NCBI RefSeq assembly: GCF_016406085.1
Contig: NZ_JAEHFJ010000005.1
Coordinates: 372,001 to 436,000 of the forward strand
Length of the DNA stretch: 64,000 bases
From: Aureibaculum flavum
GTDB taxonomy: Bacteria; Bacteroidota; Bacteroidia; Flavobacteriales; Flavobacteriaceae
Direction of reading: 5' to 3'
Shown here one piece after another: positions 37,946 through 46,852 of this stretch. The translations under genes and the position numbers were made by a program. The notes beneath the pieces are model-generated. The model had not been told where the DNA came from. It was given only the letters and a program-made list of their open reading frames with translations, and made no database searches. How positions within the stretch are numbered: the stretch's first letter is position 1; every line of letters starts with the position of its first letter.

Positions 37946-38113
37946 TTGAAAAAAATTATAGATATATTAATTTCAATTCTAATTATTGCAGTGGCAATTC
38001 TTAGTGTTATGCATGTCGATTTCCCTGGAAGGAGGGTTATTATATATGGTGCTATTATTTATGTTTTGGCTGATATTGGTCTAAAAGCATATAAAAAGAA
38101 GAAAAAAGTGTAA
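37946..38113 (+). CDS. Small two-helix membrane protein with TTG start
   Basis: An ORF of 55 residues from TTG 37946 to TAA 38111-38113, preceded by AGGAA. It reads KKIIDILISILIIAVAILSVMHVDFPGRRVIIYGAIIYVLADIGLKAYKKKKK in segments: a first hydrophobic helix, the turn HVDFPGRR, a second hydrophobic helix and a lysine tail. This is the classic layout of a small inner-membrane protein. It follows the 62-residue gene by 5 nt and converges with hemJ, 2 nt away. Function unknown. No ATG is available upstream. Confidence 0.55.
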   Translation: MKKIIDILISILIIAVAILSVMHVDFPGRRVIIYGAIIYVLADIGLKAYKKKKKV

Positions 38114-38115
38114 AC

Positions 38116-38667
38116 TTATTCTTTATCCCAACTTCTTTTACTCCTAATTCTCTTATATAATTTTATACCCAACATCAATAAAATGGAAACCCCAAGTATA
38201 CCTAAGGTTCCAAAAATCCAACCAATAGAATTTTTTAGTACAACCAAGAATACAATGGCAAAGAGCAAGATAGTGGCCACTTCGTTCCAAATTCGCAATC
38301 CGAAAGAAGAATAGTTAAGAAAACCTTTTTCAATTTGATTGACCATGTGTTGACACGAAAAATGATATAGATACAGCAGTAAAACAAATACTAATTTAAT
38401 CCACATCCAAGAGGTTGATAACCAAATAGGTTGAACAATCAACAACCATGTTGCAAAAATCAATGTTAAAATCGCAGAAGGCCAAGTTATGATATACCAA
38501 AGCCTTTTAATCATTAATTTGTATTGCTTTTGTAAGATGCCCTTTTCTAAATTCGGTTTTTTTTCTGCTTCTTTAAAATAGATAAAAAGCCTAATAATAT
38601 AAAAAAGTCCTGCAAACCATGTGGTTACAAAAATAATGTGTAATGATTTAAGGTAGAGGTAATTCAT
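38116..38667 (-). CDS. hemJ: HemJ-type protoporphyrinogen IX oxidase
   Basis: A 183-residue integral membrane protein with four to five helices. Diagnostic HemJ features are YLYLKSLHIIFVTTWFAGLFYIIRLFIY at the N-terminus, KRLWYIITWPSAILTLIFATWL, WMWIKLVFVLLLYLYHFSCQ and RIWNEVATILLFAIVFLVVLKN near the end. HemJ oxidises protoporphyrinogen IX to protoporphyrin IX in the inner membrane. Context supports this: hemH is two genes upstream and the rest of the heme pathway lies within 17 kb. No HemG or HemY type oxidase is in the window, so HemJ fills that step. A short charged C-terminal tail follows the last helix. Confidence 0.9.
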   Translation of the reverse strand: MNYLYLKSLHIIFVTTWFAGLFYIIRLFIYFKEAEKKPNLEKGILQKQYKLMIKRLWYIITWPSAILTLIFATWLLIVQPIWLSTSWMWIKLVFVLLLYLYHFSCQHMVNQIEKGFLNYSSFGLRIWNEVATILLFAIVFLVVLKNSIGWIFGTLGILGVSILLMLGIKLYKRIRSKRSWDKE

Positions 38668-38685
38668 TTTTGGTTAAAGAATAAT

Positions 38686-39069
38686 TTAACGATTAACGAT
38701 TTTTGATTTTTGAATTGTTGCTTTTTGAAGTTTTATACTTGCGACAAAAATTGAAATTAATTGATTGTTTTCGTCCAGGGCATTGTCTAAATCCTCTTGA
38801 TTCTCGAGATAAAGATTAGCTCTACTTATTATTTTTAAACAATTAAAATTTTCTCTTAATTCTTTTAAACAAACTCCCATTTTATGAACAAAGTCTTTAT
38901 GAGACTCTGCACTTCTAGCTTCTCCATAATTCAATGCCGGAGAACCTGATGACCTGATTAATTGATTACCATAATAATTAGCAGCGTAACTGGTCTTAAG
39001 ATTATCATAAATAGCAATAACAAGAACAGAAAAATTTATTAACCTATCTTCTAGTTTATTGGTTTCCAT
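38686..39069 (-). CDS. Four-helix bundle protein (S23/IVS-type)
   Basis: A 127-residue all-helical protein matching the four-helix-bundle family originally seen in 23S rRNA intervening sequences. Hallmarks are LEDRLINFSVLVIAIYDNL, the loop RSSGSPALNYGEARSAESHKDFVHKMGVCLKELRE and the third/fourth helix pair. It lies between hemJ and hemH and is unrelated to heme. Both edges of the gene carry related AATCGTTA-rich sequences in inverse orientation (around 38686-38716 and 39081-39120), suggesting it was inserted as a unit. Its cellular role is unknown. Confidence 0.85.
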   Translation of the reverse strand: METNKLEDRLINFSVLVIAIYDNLKTSYAANYYGNQLIRSSGSPALNYGEARSAESHKDFVHKMGVCLKELRENFNCLKIISRANLYLENQEDLDNALDENNQLISIFVASIKLQKATIQKSKIVNR

Positions 39070-39115
39070 TAATTCTTAATTCAGAAATCGTTAATTGTTA
39101 CTCAAAAATCGTTAC

Positions 39116-40147
39116 TCAAATATTAACTGGTTCACCAACCCATTCATTCACCCAATTTACCATCACATCTACCCAGTCATCATTATCATTTAGACAAGGT
39201 ATGTGTTTGTATCCTTGACCACCTGCACTTTTAAACTGATGCTCGCCTTCCATCGCAATTTCCTCTAGGGTCTCTAAGCAGTCAGCTACAAAAGCAGGAG
39301 TAATTACGGCTAAATTTTTAACACCCTCTTTTCCAAATTTCTCCAATTCAAAATCGGTGTAAGGTTTTAACCAAGGGTCTTTTAACAATCTAGATTGGAA
39401 CGAATTACTGTACGTTCCTTCTTTTAATTGTAATGTTTTTGCAATGGCTTTTGTGGTTTCAAAGCACTGATGTCTATAACAGGTTCTATGAGCTTTTGAA
39501 TGCGTATCGCAACACGAACCGTCAATTTTACAATGTGAATTTGTGGTATCTGATTTTATAATATGTCGTTCCGGAATTCCATGATATGAAAACAAAATAT
39601 GATCATATTCAAATCCCGATAAGTGACGTTTTAAATTGGCACTCATTACCTTTATATAATCGCTATTGTTATAAAATACGGGCATTACATCCATCTTAAT
39701 TGTTGGATATTTTTTTCTGTTAATTTCCTTAGCTTTTTCCACTACGGTTTCAAAAGAAGACATGGCGTAATGTGGATATAATGGTACGAGTAATATCTCT
39801 TCTACACCTCTTTTTACAAGTTGTGCAATTCCACTTTCAATACTCATGGAACCATAACGCATTCCTAAGGCTACAGGAATTTCTAACTTGTCAGCAACTT
39901 TTTTAGAGAAGCGTTCAGATATAACCACTAAAGGAGATCCTTCTTTCCACCATATTTTTTTATAGGCTTTGGCCGATTTTTTAGGACGCGTGTTTAGAAT
40001 AATGCCTTTTATGAGCAAATATCTTTTCCATCGTGGAATGTCGATAACACGCTCATCCATCAAAAATTCATCCAAATACTTTCTAACATCCTTTACTTTG
40101 GTGCTGTCAGGAGAGCCTAGATTGACTAATAAAATTCCTTTCTTCAT
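39116..40147 (-). CDS. hemH: Ferrochelatase
   Basis: A 343-residue enzyme that inserts ferrous iron into protoporphyrin IX, the last step of protoheme synthesis. Signature segments are LLVNLGSPDSTKVKDVRKYL at the start, GMRYGSMSIESGIAQLV, LVPLYPHYAMSSFET, ILFSYHGIPERHI with the active-site histidine (around residue 190), and FQSRLLKDPWLKPYT followed by TPAFVADCLETLEEIAMEG with the catalytic glutamate region. Two cysteine pairs (CKIDGSCC and CYRHQC) lie after the histidine motif. A minus-strand TAnnTTTG box lies 19 nt upstream. It reads away from the large TraB-type gene and is separated from hemJ by a four-helix-bundle gene. Confidence 0.97.
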   Translation of the reverse strand: MKKGILLVNLGSPDSTKVKDVRKYLDEFLMDERVIDIPRWKRYLLIKGIILNTRPKKSAKAYKKIWWKEGSPLVVISERFSKKVADKLEIPVALGMRYGSMSIESGIAQLVKRGVEEILLVPLYPHYAMSSFETVVEKAKEINRKKYPTIKMDVMPVFYNNSDYIKVMSANLKRHLSGFEYDHILFSYHGIPERHIIKSDTTNSHCKIDGSCCDTHSKAHRTCYRHQCFETTKAIAKTLQLKEGTYSNSFQSRLLKDPWLKPYTDFELEKFGKEGVKNLAVITPAFVADCLETLEEIAMEGEHQFKSAGGQGYKHIPCLNDNDDWVDVMVNWVNEWVGEPVNI

Positions 40148-40165
40148 TAATTACAAATTGGCTTA

Positions 40166-40173
40166 CAAAAATA
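40166..40173 (-). promoter_or_regulatory. Candidate -7 promoter element for hemH
   Basis: The minus strand reads TATTTTTG, an exact TAnnTTTG match placed 19 nt before the hemH start, a typical short-leader distance in Bacteroidota. Confidence 0.5.
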
Positions 40174-40369
40174 CAATTATTCGTGAAGTTTTGATGAAAA
40201 AATGTTGTTTACTCATTCTGGCCACTGTTTTACTCAATTTGTATTTCTCGTTGTTAAAATAATAAATATATTTACGATATCATTAGGATAAAGTCGTCTT
40301 AAGTTGTTTTATTCTTGAAGCAATATTGTTGCTACCACTTTATATTAAATCACTTTTACTTTTATACAC

Positions 40370-43300
40370 ATGAAGAAATATATTCCTGTAATTTTACTAT
40401 TTGTATGCTCAATACTGTCTGCACAACAAAAATATCAGAGTTTACTTTGGAAAATATCAGGGAATAATCTAGAAAAGGATTCTTACCTGTATGGTACTAT
40501 GCATGTCAGTAGTAAAGTGGCTTTTCGCTTAGACGATGTATTCTATAAGTCTTTAGAGAAAAGTGAAGTTGTTGCTTTAGAGTCAGACCCAACAGAATGG
40601 CTAGAAAATAGTTACGATATGATTAATGCGGGTATGAGTTATTATGGAGCAGGTAACTTTTACAATAAAGATTTTTATGGAGCTTTATTTGAATTGCCTT
40701 TTCCACAAAAGTTGGCCATTAGAAATGCGATACGTTTAGATAATACATTAGTGAATAGCTACCTGTATAGAAAGCAATCAGGTTCTGATAATTTTGAAGA
40801 AGAAACCTATTTAGATATGTTTATATATCAAGCTGGTAAGAAAAATCACAAACCTGTTGTTGGACTTGAAGACTTTAATGAGTCTAGGTATTTAGTTACC
40901 AAGGCAAGTTATAATTCTATAAAAAAGCAGCAAGACACTTGGTTAAAAAAGTTGTACAAAGAAAAACCAATGTATATGTTAACTGAGGATGCTTACAGAG
41001 ATCGGAATTTAGATTTATTAGATTCTATTGGAGAGGCTACAAATACGGAGCATTTTAGAAAATATATGTTATATCAGCGTAATGAAAATATGGTTAATGT
41101 ATTAGACTCTTTAATACAGCATAAATCAGTTTTTTCGGGAGTTGGTGCTGCTCACTTACCTGGGGAAAACGGGGTTATCGAAATGTTGAGAAGAAGAGGT
41201 TATTCGGTAACGGCTTTAACATCTAAAAGAACGTCACTTGCCACTACAATGAAAAATAAATTGGAATCAACTATTGTTGAACCAACATTAAAGTTAGAAG
41301 CTACCCCTGACAATTTTTTGAGTATTCAAAGTTTTGAAAAATTATTAGAGCTCAATTTTTTAAATCAAAAATATTATGTTGCTACAGATATGGCAAATGG
41401 AGGTTATTTAGCGATAACGAGAATGAATACATTTGATTATTTAAATACTAATGGAAGTACAAAAATTAGCTTAGACGATATTGATCATTTACTTTATGAA
41501 GATATTCCTGGGAAAATAATTAAAAAAGAAATACTAACGACACCTTATCCTGGTATTAGTATTTTAAACAAAACAAAGAAAGAAGACTATCAAAAATATC
41601 ATATATATAAAACACCATTAGAAATCGTAATTATTAAATTAGGAGGTAAAGGTGACTATGCATTAAAACATGCAGATAAAATTTTCAACTCTATTTCTTT
41701 TAGACCTTTAACAAGTAAATGGTCGGAGTTTTCGCCTAGTTTTGGTAAATATTCTGTTCAAATGCCACAAAATTACAATTCAGAAAGCTTTAATGTTGCG
41801 GGTAAGAATTTGATCCAATCATATGACGATTCTGGATATTATTTTTTACAAGAAGTACCGGTGCACGATGTGAATTATATTGAAGAAGATAAGTTTGAAG
41901 CAGAATACATTCACCATGCTTTTTATAAAAATTTAAAATTAACTAAGCAATTTGGAAAAGAGGTTTCAGATAAATATGCAGCTTATCAGTCTAATGCTAT
42001 TTTAGATTCAGCCACGCATCAACAACTTGCATTAAAAAGTATTGTGAAAGATGAGTCTTACTATTTATTAGGCTATGTTGGTAAAGATTCTCTTGTTGCA
42101 AATACGTATTTCAATTCGTTTAAATTAAAAGATATTATTTATAAAGAAGAGTTTAAACAAGTACAAGATACCGCATTATATTTTACGGTAAAGACAAATA
42201 CTAAACCGCCATTTCCAATGAACCTTTATGGTGGAGGTGTAAAGCAAAAGCCTTATGCTGCACATAATAATACCACACAATACAGTTCTAAGACCAATGA
42301 AAATATTGTAGTTACTAGAACTAAATATCACGATTTGCAGATGTTTGAAAACATTGATAGTCTTTGGAGTCAAGCAGAGAAAGCGTATTCATATAAATTT
42401 AAGTTGGTAAATAAAAAGAAGCAAAAGGAAAATGGGCTTTATACCTATACTTTTTTAGCAAAAGATAGTTTAAGTGCAAAACGAATACGGGTCAAAAAAA
42501 TTCTAAAATTAGGAGTGCTGTATGAGTTAAAAACAATGGAAGATAGTTTAAGTACTTCTTCCAAATTTGTTGATACGTTTTATAAAACATTTACGCCAAT
42601 AGATACGCTCTTAGGAAGAGATGTGTTTGAAGATAAAGTAGTTGATTATTTTAAGGCCTTAAAAAGTAATGACAGCCTTGCGGATAATGCTCATTATTTG
42701 TTGAATTTTAGCGAAAAGGATGTTAATGCTATGATTTCCATTTTAAACACACATGAGTTTTCTAAAGATAATAAGTATGCTAAAGGTTATATTATAGGAG
42801 AATTATCTAAGTTGAAAAGTGAAAAAATTGTACCTTTTTTAAAACAATTATATATAAAATCTTATAGTGAGCCTGAAACACAAATTGATATTATCAAAGC
42901 ATTAGTTGCTAAAAAGCATAGTGAATCTTATAAAACAATATTAGATTTATTAGAGAATGATTTTCCTGTAGGTAACTATTCCATGAATACAATTTTTGAT
43001 AATCCATTACGTAATGATTCTTTGAAATTAAAGAAGAAGTTGTTTCCTGAATTATTAAAATACTCTTCTATTCAAGAGTATAAAAAACCAATTTATAGTT
43101 TATTGTCAAGGTTAAAAGATAGTAGTTTTATTAAGCCAAAAGTTTATAAGAAATATAAAGAACAGTTGCTTAACGACGCTAAAATTGAGTTAAAGCGAAG
43201 TCTTACAGATGTGCAATCTTACAGTAATTCTTCTTCAGTGGAATCGTTGTTGGGGTATTATGTTAATTTATTAGATCCTTTTAGAGAGGAAAAGAATGTA

Positions 43301-43870
43301 GCACAGTTTTATACGAAACTTTTAGAAAGTAGTGATATTGATGCTTTGTGTAATTATTATGTGTTATTAAAATCAAAAGGGTTAATAATACCTCAAAAAT
43401 TAAAAGATAAGACTATTGGAAAAACGGAAAATGTATATACATTAATTGATAAATTAGAGAAACATAAGTTGCTACCGGAAGTTTTAAAAACAGATCAATT
43501 TCAACAAAAATATGCTCAATCTAGGTTGTTCGCTAATGCTTATTACGATAAGGAAAAGGATGAAATATCATTCTTTAAAAAAGAAAAATTAACAGTAGGG
43601 AAGAAAAATTTAGAGGTCTATTTCTTTAAAATGAAAAATGTAAATGATTATGGTGATGTAGATTGGTTGCATTACATTGCTTTTGAAAAGGATGGAAATC
43701 AAATAAATATTAAACCTTATTATTTAACTGCAAATAGAGGATTAATGTTAAACGATACAAAAACTGATAATGAATTAGTTGACGAAGCCTTAAATTTAAT
43801 GAAATATAAAAATAGGAAACGTTTAAATTCAAATCAAAATACTGATGTTTCACTTGGAGGGCATTATTAA
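40370..43870 (+). CDS. Large secreted TraB/GumN-domain protein
   Basis: A 1166-residue exported protein (signal peptide SILSAQ near residue 18). Residues about 20-285 are a TraB/PrgY/GumN domain: LYGTMHVSSKVAFRLDDVFYKSL near the start and FSGVGAAHLPGENGVIEMLRRRGY at the end carry the paired glycine-histidine motifs shared with metalloprotease-like Tiki proteins. The following 850 residues match no domain I know. They contain a repeat-like helical region (about 750-1000, with segments such as LKSEKIVPFLKQLYIKSYSEPETQIDIIKALVAKKHSESY) that resembles HEAT-type repeats. The usual GumN protein is about 300 residues, so this is a large extended version. It lies between hemH and the hem operon but is not coupled to either. 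Confidence 0.8.
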   Translation: MKKYIPVILLFVCSILSAQQKYQSLLWKISGNNLEKDSYLYGTMHVSSKVAFRLDDVFYKSLEKSEVVALESDPTEWLENSYDMINAGMSYYGAGNFYNKDFYGALFELPFPQKLAIRNAIRLDNTLVNSYLYRKQSGSDNFEEETYLDMFIYQAGKKNHKPVVGLEDFNESRYLVTKASYNSIKKQQDTWLKKLYKEKPMYMLTEDAYRDRNLDLLDSIGEATNTEHFRKYMLYQRNENMVNVLDSLIQHKSVFSGVGAAHLPGENGVIEMLRRRGYSVTALTSKRTSLATTMKNKLESTIVEPTLKLEATPDNFLSIQSFEKLLELNFLNQKYYVATDMANGGYLAITRMNTFDYLNTNGSTKISLDDIDHLLYEDIPGKIIKKEILTTPYPGISILNKTKKEDYQKYHIYKTPLEIVIIKLGGKGDYALKHADKIFNSISFRPLTSKWSEFSPSFGKYSVQMPQNYNSESFNVAGKNLIQSYDDSGYYFLQEVPVHDVNYIEEDKFEAEYIHHAFYKNLKLTKQFGKEVSDKYAAYQSNAILDSATHQQLALKSIVKDESYYLLGYVGKDSLVANTYFNSFKLKDIIYKEEFKQVQDTALYFTVKTNTKPPFPMNLYGGGVKQKPYAAHNNTTQYSSKTNENIVVTRTKYHDLQMFENIDSLWSQAEKAYSYKFKLVNKKKQKENGLYTYTFLAKDSLSAKRIRVKKILKLGVLYELKTMEDSLSTSSKFVDTFYKTFTPIDTLLGRDVFEDKVVDYFKALKSNDSLADNAHYLLNFSEKDVNAMISILNTHEFSKDNKYAKGYIIGELSKLKSEKIVPFLKQLYIKSYSEPETQIDIIKALVAKKHSESYKTILDLLENDFPVGNYSMNTIFDNPLRNDSLKLKKKLFPELLKYSSIQEYKKPIYSLLSRLKDSSFIKPKVYKKYKEQLLNDAKIELKRSLTDVQSYSNSSSVESLLGYYVNLLDPFREEKNVAQFYTKLLESSDIDALCNYYVLLKSKGLIIPQKLKDKTIGKTENVYTLIDKLEKHKLLPEVLKTDQFQQKYAQSRLFANAYYDKEKDEISFFKKEKLTVGKKNLEVYFFKMKNVNDYGDVDWLHYIAFEKDGNQINIKPYYLTANRGLMLNDTKTDNELVDEALNLMKYKNRKRLNSNQNTDVSLGGHY

Positions 43871-44014
43871 TTCATAGTCGATTGGAATTGGAAATAATTC
43901 AGAATAAAACCAACCTATGAACTCCCTTTACATTCTCAAAATAGAGAAGCTATAATTTTATGTTGAATGTAGTTATGAAGCCACAGATTAATGAATTGAA
44001 TATGGAGTTCGCTG

Positions 44015-44515
44015 TTAACTCAATTGATTTGTAATTTCATACAAAGCAATAGCTAAGCTGTGAATTACATTCATTGATGAGTTTTTTCCAAACATGGGTA
44101 TTGCGATACTTTTATCGAGTAAGTCTATATTGCTTATACCATTTCGCTCACTTCCAACCACCAAAGCAATTTTTGAATACACTTTAAAATCAAAATCTTG
44201 AATTGCAGTGCTATTGTCTGTAATTTCTAAACCAACTACCAGTACACCATTTTTTTTAAGGTTCAGTATCAGGTCGTTAAAATCTGAATATCTAGTATGT
44301 TCTATTTGATCTATTGTGTTTCTCGATGTTTTTTGAATTTTTCTATTTTGTAAATTGGCAGAGTTTTCATGAAGGTATATCTTCTCAATACCAAAAGATT
44401 CTGCAATTCTAAAACACATTCCAATATTTTCAGGAGTTCGTATGGCATCACAAACTATTGTTATTGGAAATTTTCTTTTGTTGTTTACGGTCTCGTTATG
44501 TGTAAGCTGCTTCAT
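44015..44515 (-). CDS. TrmH/SpoU-family RNA 2'-O-methyltransferase
   Basis: A 166-residue SPOUT methyltransferase that transfers a methyl group from S-adenosylmethionine to ribose in tRNA or rRNA. Motif 1 is RTPENIGMCFRIAESFGI, motif 2 is IALVVGSERNGIS and motif 3 is IPMFGKNSSMNVIHSLAIALYE, as expected for the knotted cofactor site. It lacks the N-terminal RNA-binding extension of longer members. Its start codon follows the AraC-type regulator stop with no gap (0 nt), so the two share a minus-strand transcript. Confidence 0.9.
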   Translation of the reverse strand: MKQLTHNETVNNKRKFPITIVCDAIRTPENIGMCFRIAESFGIEKIYLHENSANLQNRKIQKTSRNTIDQIEHTRYSDFNDLILNLKKNGVLVVGLEITDNSTAIQDFDFKVYSKIALVVGSERNGISNIDLLDKSIAIPMFGKNSSMNVIHSLAIALYEITNQLS

Positions 44516-45412
44516 CTAACTTTGTAATGCTAAAACATATTTTTTAGGTGTAGTTCCATATTTCTTTTTAAATGCTGCAATAAAATGGCTAGAAGTGCTG
44601 TAGCCAACTTTTAATCCGACCTCATTGACATTGAATTTATTGGTCTCTAAAAGTTTACGTGCTACTTCCATTTTGTAATCAAATAAAAAACTATACACAG
44701 TATCACCATAAATTTGTTTGAATCCTGTTTTTAATTTTTTTAAATTTAAGTCCACATCATTGGCTAAATCTTGTAAGCTTGGCGGCTCTGTCATATTTGC
44801 AATAATAATGTCTTTGGCTTTTCTAATTTTAAGCACATTGTGCTCATCAACTAAGAATGGGCATTGCTCAATGTCAGCTTCACCACCATGATTAAAATAC
44901 AAACTTAATAATTCATAAATCTTTCCTTTCAAATAGAGTTTTTCTAAGGAGCTATTGATATTGAAATTAGTTATTTGATTTAGAACAACAGATAATGCAG
45001 GGGAAGTTACCTTGGTGTCATAATATTTTTTATCTCTATTATCATTCGTTAAAAAGTGAATAAAATCGGCTTCTTGCGAAAATAGCGAATGGAATTTTTT
45101 AATAGATATAAAGAGTGAAATTACCCATGACTTGGAGGGTAAGTCTAAATTTAAAGGTAAATCTGTTTGAGGATTGTATAGTAATAATGAATTGTCATCA
45201 GCGATATCAAAACTGTAATTTCCATTGTTAAATAAGAATTTTGAAGATCCTTTTAAACAGAAATGAAATTGGATGTAGCTACTGTCAATATCATGTGTAA
45301 TTGTTTGAATATCATTACTTTCATTCAATGATTTAAGCAAGTGAATACCATCTTCAACTTCATTTTTTAGAATGGGACTTTCTGCGTTATTTTTTAAATC
45401 AATTTTAGGCAT
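44516..45412 (-). CDS. AraC-family transcriptional regulator
   Basis: A 298-residue regulator. The N-terminal 190 residues form a sensor part of AraC-type jelly-roll character (SYIQFHFCLKGSSKFLFNNGNYSF). The C-terminal 100 residues hold two helix-turn-helix units: PPSLQDLANDVDLNLKKLKTGFKQIYG and FNVNEVGLKVGYSTSSHFIAAFKKKYGTTPKKY, with the family-typical GYSTSSHF...FKKKYG...P. It faces the heme operon: the hemA start lies 190 nt away in the opposite direction, so it is a candidate regulator of hem genes or of its own gene. The ligand is unknown; iron- or siderophore-type AraC regulators are one possibility, not shown by the sequence. Confidence 0.9.
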   Translation of the reverse strand: MPKIDLKNNAESPILKNEVEDGIHLLKSLNESNDIQTITHDIDSSYIQFHFCLKGSSKFLFNNGNYSFDIADDNSLLLYNPQTDLPLNLDLPSKSWVISLFISIKKFHSLFSQEADFIHFLTNDNRDKKYYDTKVTSPALSVVLNQITNFNINSSLEKLYLKGKIYELLSLYFNHGGEADIEQCPFLVDEHNVLKIRKAKDIIIANMTEPPSLQDLANDVDLNLKKLKTGFKQIYGDTVYSFLFDYKMEVARKLLETNKFNVNEVGLKVGYSTSSHFIAAFKKKYGTTPKKYVLALQS

Positions 45413-45554
45413 TTATCAAAATTTTATTATTTAGAATAGTTCTAAATTGGGCACGTTAAAATAGCATTAGTAGTAGCAAATATAGGGTTTATAATTAATT
45501 TTAAGCTTTTAGTAGTCTAAAAAACGTGAAGCGATATAAATAATCCTTTCAGCG

Positions 45555-45586
45555 TTGTTTTTATTCATATACTAATTATATTTTTG
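45555..45586 (+). promoter_or_regulatory. Promoter of the hemA-led operon
   Basis: The -7 box TATTTTTG (45579-45586) fits TAnnTTTG exactly. It is preceded by TTG (45555-45557) with a 21-nt spacer, the usual -33/-7 layout in Bacteroidota. The hemA ATG follows 17 nt after the -7 box, so the leader would be only about 10 nt. The element lies in the divergent spacer shared with the AraC-type regulator. Confidence 0.65.
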
Positions 45587-45602
45587 CTCCGATTGAAAAA
45601 AT

Positions 45603-46850
45603 ATGCAACGTTATAACATTTCCAAACATCATACTTTTTACTGTATTGGCTTAAGCTATGAAAAGGCAAATGCTGAAGTTCGTGGTCGTTTTAGCTTAAC
45701 GGAATCTGCTAAGGTAGATTTGTTAAACGAAGCGGCGGCTGATGGTATAGAAGAATTAATGGTAATCTCAACATGTAACAGAACCGAAATATATGGTTTT
45801 GCAGCACACCCTTTTCAGCTCATTAAGTTACTATGTAAACACTCTAATGGAACCATTGAAGAGTTTGAAAAAGTAGCCTCTATTTATAAGAATAATGATG
45901 CAATTGATCATATTTTCCGAGTTGGAACTGGATTAGATAGTCAGATATTAGGTGATTTTGAAATTATTGGACAATTAAAGAAAAGTGCTTCACAATCTAA
46001 AAAATTAAATTTATTAAAGACTTTTTTAGATCGTTTAATAAATAATGTAATTACAGCAAGCAAACGTGTAAAAACCGAGACAGAAATTTGTTCTGGTGCC
46101 ACATCGGTGTCATTTGCATCCGTTCAATATATACTTAATAATGTTCAGCAAATTTCAGATAAAAATATTCTGTTGTTTGGTACAGGTAAAATAGGTAGAA
46201 ATACTTGCGATAATTTAGTAAAGCATACACATAACAAACATATAACTTTGGTTAATAGAACTAAAGATAAAGCATTGGAGGTAGCAGGAAAATTTGATGT
46301 TACAGTTGCTGATTTTACAAATTTAGAGTCAGAAATAAAAAAAGCCGATGTTTTAATTGTAGCCACTGGAGCTCCAATACCTACCGTTACAAAAGCGATA
46401 TTATCTAATGATAAACCATTATTGGTTCTAGATTTATCCATACCCAAAAATGTATCAAATGATATAGAAGACCTAGAGAATGTGAATCTAGTTCATTTAG
46501 ATGATCTCTCTAAAATCACCGATGATACGCTTAAAAATAGAACTGCACAAATTCCACTTGCAGAAGGAATAATAGATGAAATTAAAAAAGAGTTTAAAGC
46601 TTGGTTAGAAACACGTAAATTTGCTCCAACTATAAAAGCTTTAAAATTGCGATTGGAAGAAATCAAATTGGAAGAGATTAATTTTCAAAGAAAAAAAATA
46701 ACTGATTTTAATGAGCAACAAGCTCAATTATTATCAGATAGGATTGTTCAGAAAATTACAAAACAATTTGCAAATCATTTAAAAGATAATGATTCTAATT
46801 CCGATGAAAGTATCGCATTAATTTCAAAGGTTTTTCAGCTGAAAAATTAA
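45603..46850 (+). CDS. hemA: Glutamyl-tRNA reductase
   Basis: A 415-residue enzyme that reduces the activated glutamate of glutamyl-tRNA to glutamate-1-semialdehyde, the first committed step of the C5 heme pathway. Motifs include YEKANAEVRGRFSLTE, the active-site-cysteine strand MVISTCNRTEIYG (near residue 58), ILGDFEIIGQLK, an NADPH-binding core (LLFGTGKIGRNTC, LVNRTKDKALEVA) and the dimerisation tail. The reading frame starts with MQRYNIS. It is the first gene of the plus-strand heme run and stops 2 nt before hemC-D, so the genes are co-transcribed. Confidence 0.97.
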   Translation: MQRYNISKHHTFYCIGLSYEKANAEVRGRFSLTESAKVDLLNEAAADGIEELMVISTCNRTEIYGFAAHPFQLIKLLCKHSNGTIEEFEKVASIYKNNDAIDHIFRVGTGLDSQILGDFEIIGQLKKSASQSKKLNLLKTFLDRLINNVITASKRVKTETEICSGATSVSFASVQYILNNVQQISDKNILLFGTGKIGRNTCDNLVKHTHNKHITLVNRTKDKALEVAGKFDVTVADFTNLESEIKKADVLIVATGAPIPTVTKAILSNDKPLLVLDLSIPKNVSNDIEDLENVNLVHLDDLSKITDDTLKNRTAQIPLAEGIIDEIKKEFKAWLETRKFAPTIKALKLRLEEIKLEEINFQRKKITDFNEQQAQLLSDRIVQKITKQFANHLKDNDSNSDESIALISKVFQLKN

Positions 46851-46852
46851 CA

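Noticed and set aside
39969-40262. Plus-strand frame covering the hemH start and ending in a signal-like peptide (MKKCCLLILATVLLNLYFSLLK)
   Set aside because: Most of it is antisense to hemH. The last 22 codons could start alone at 40194 but are too short and lack a mature part.
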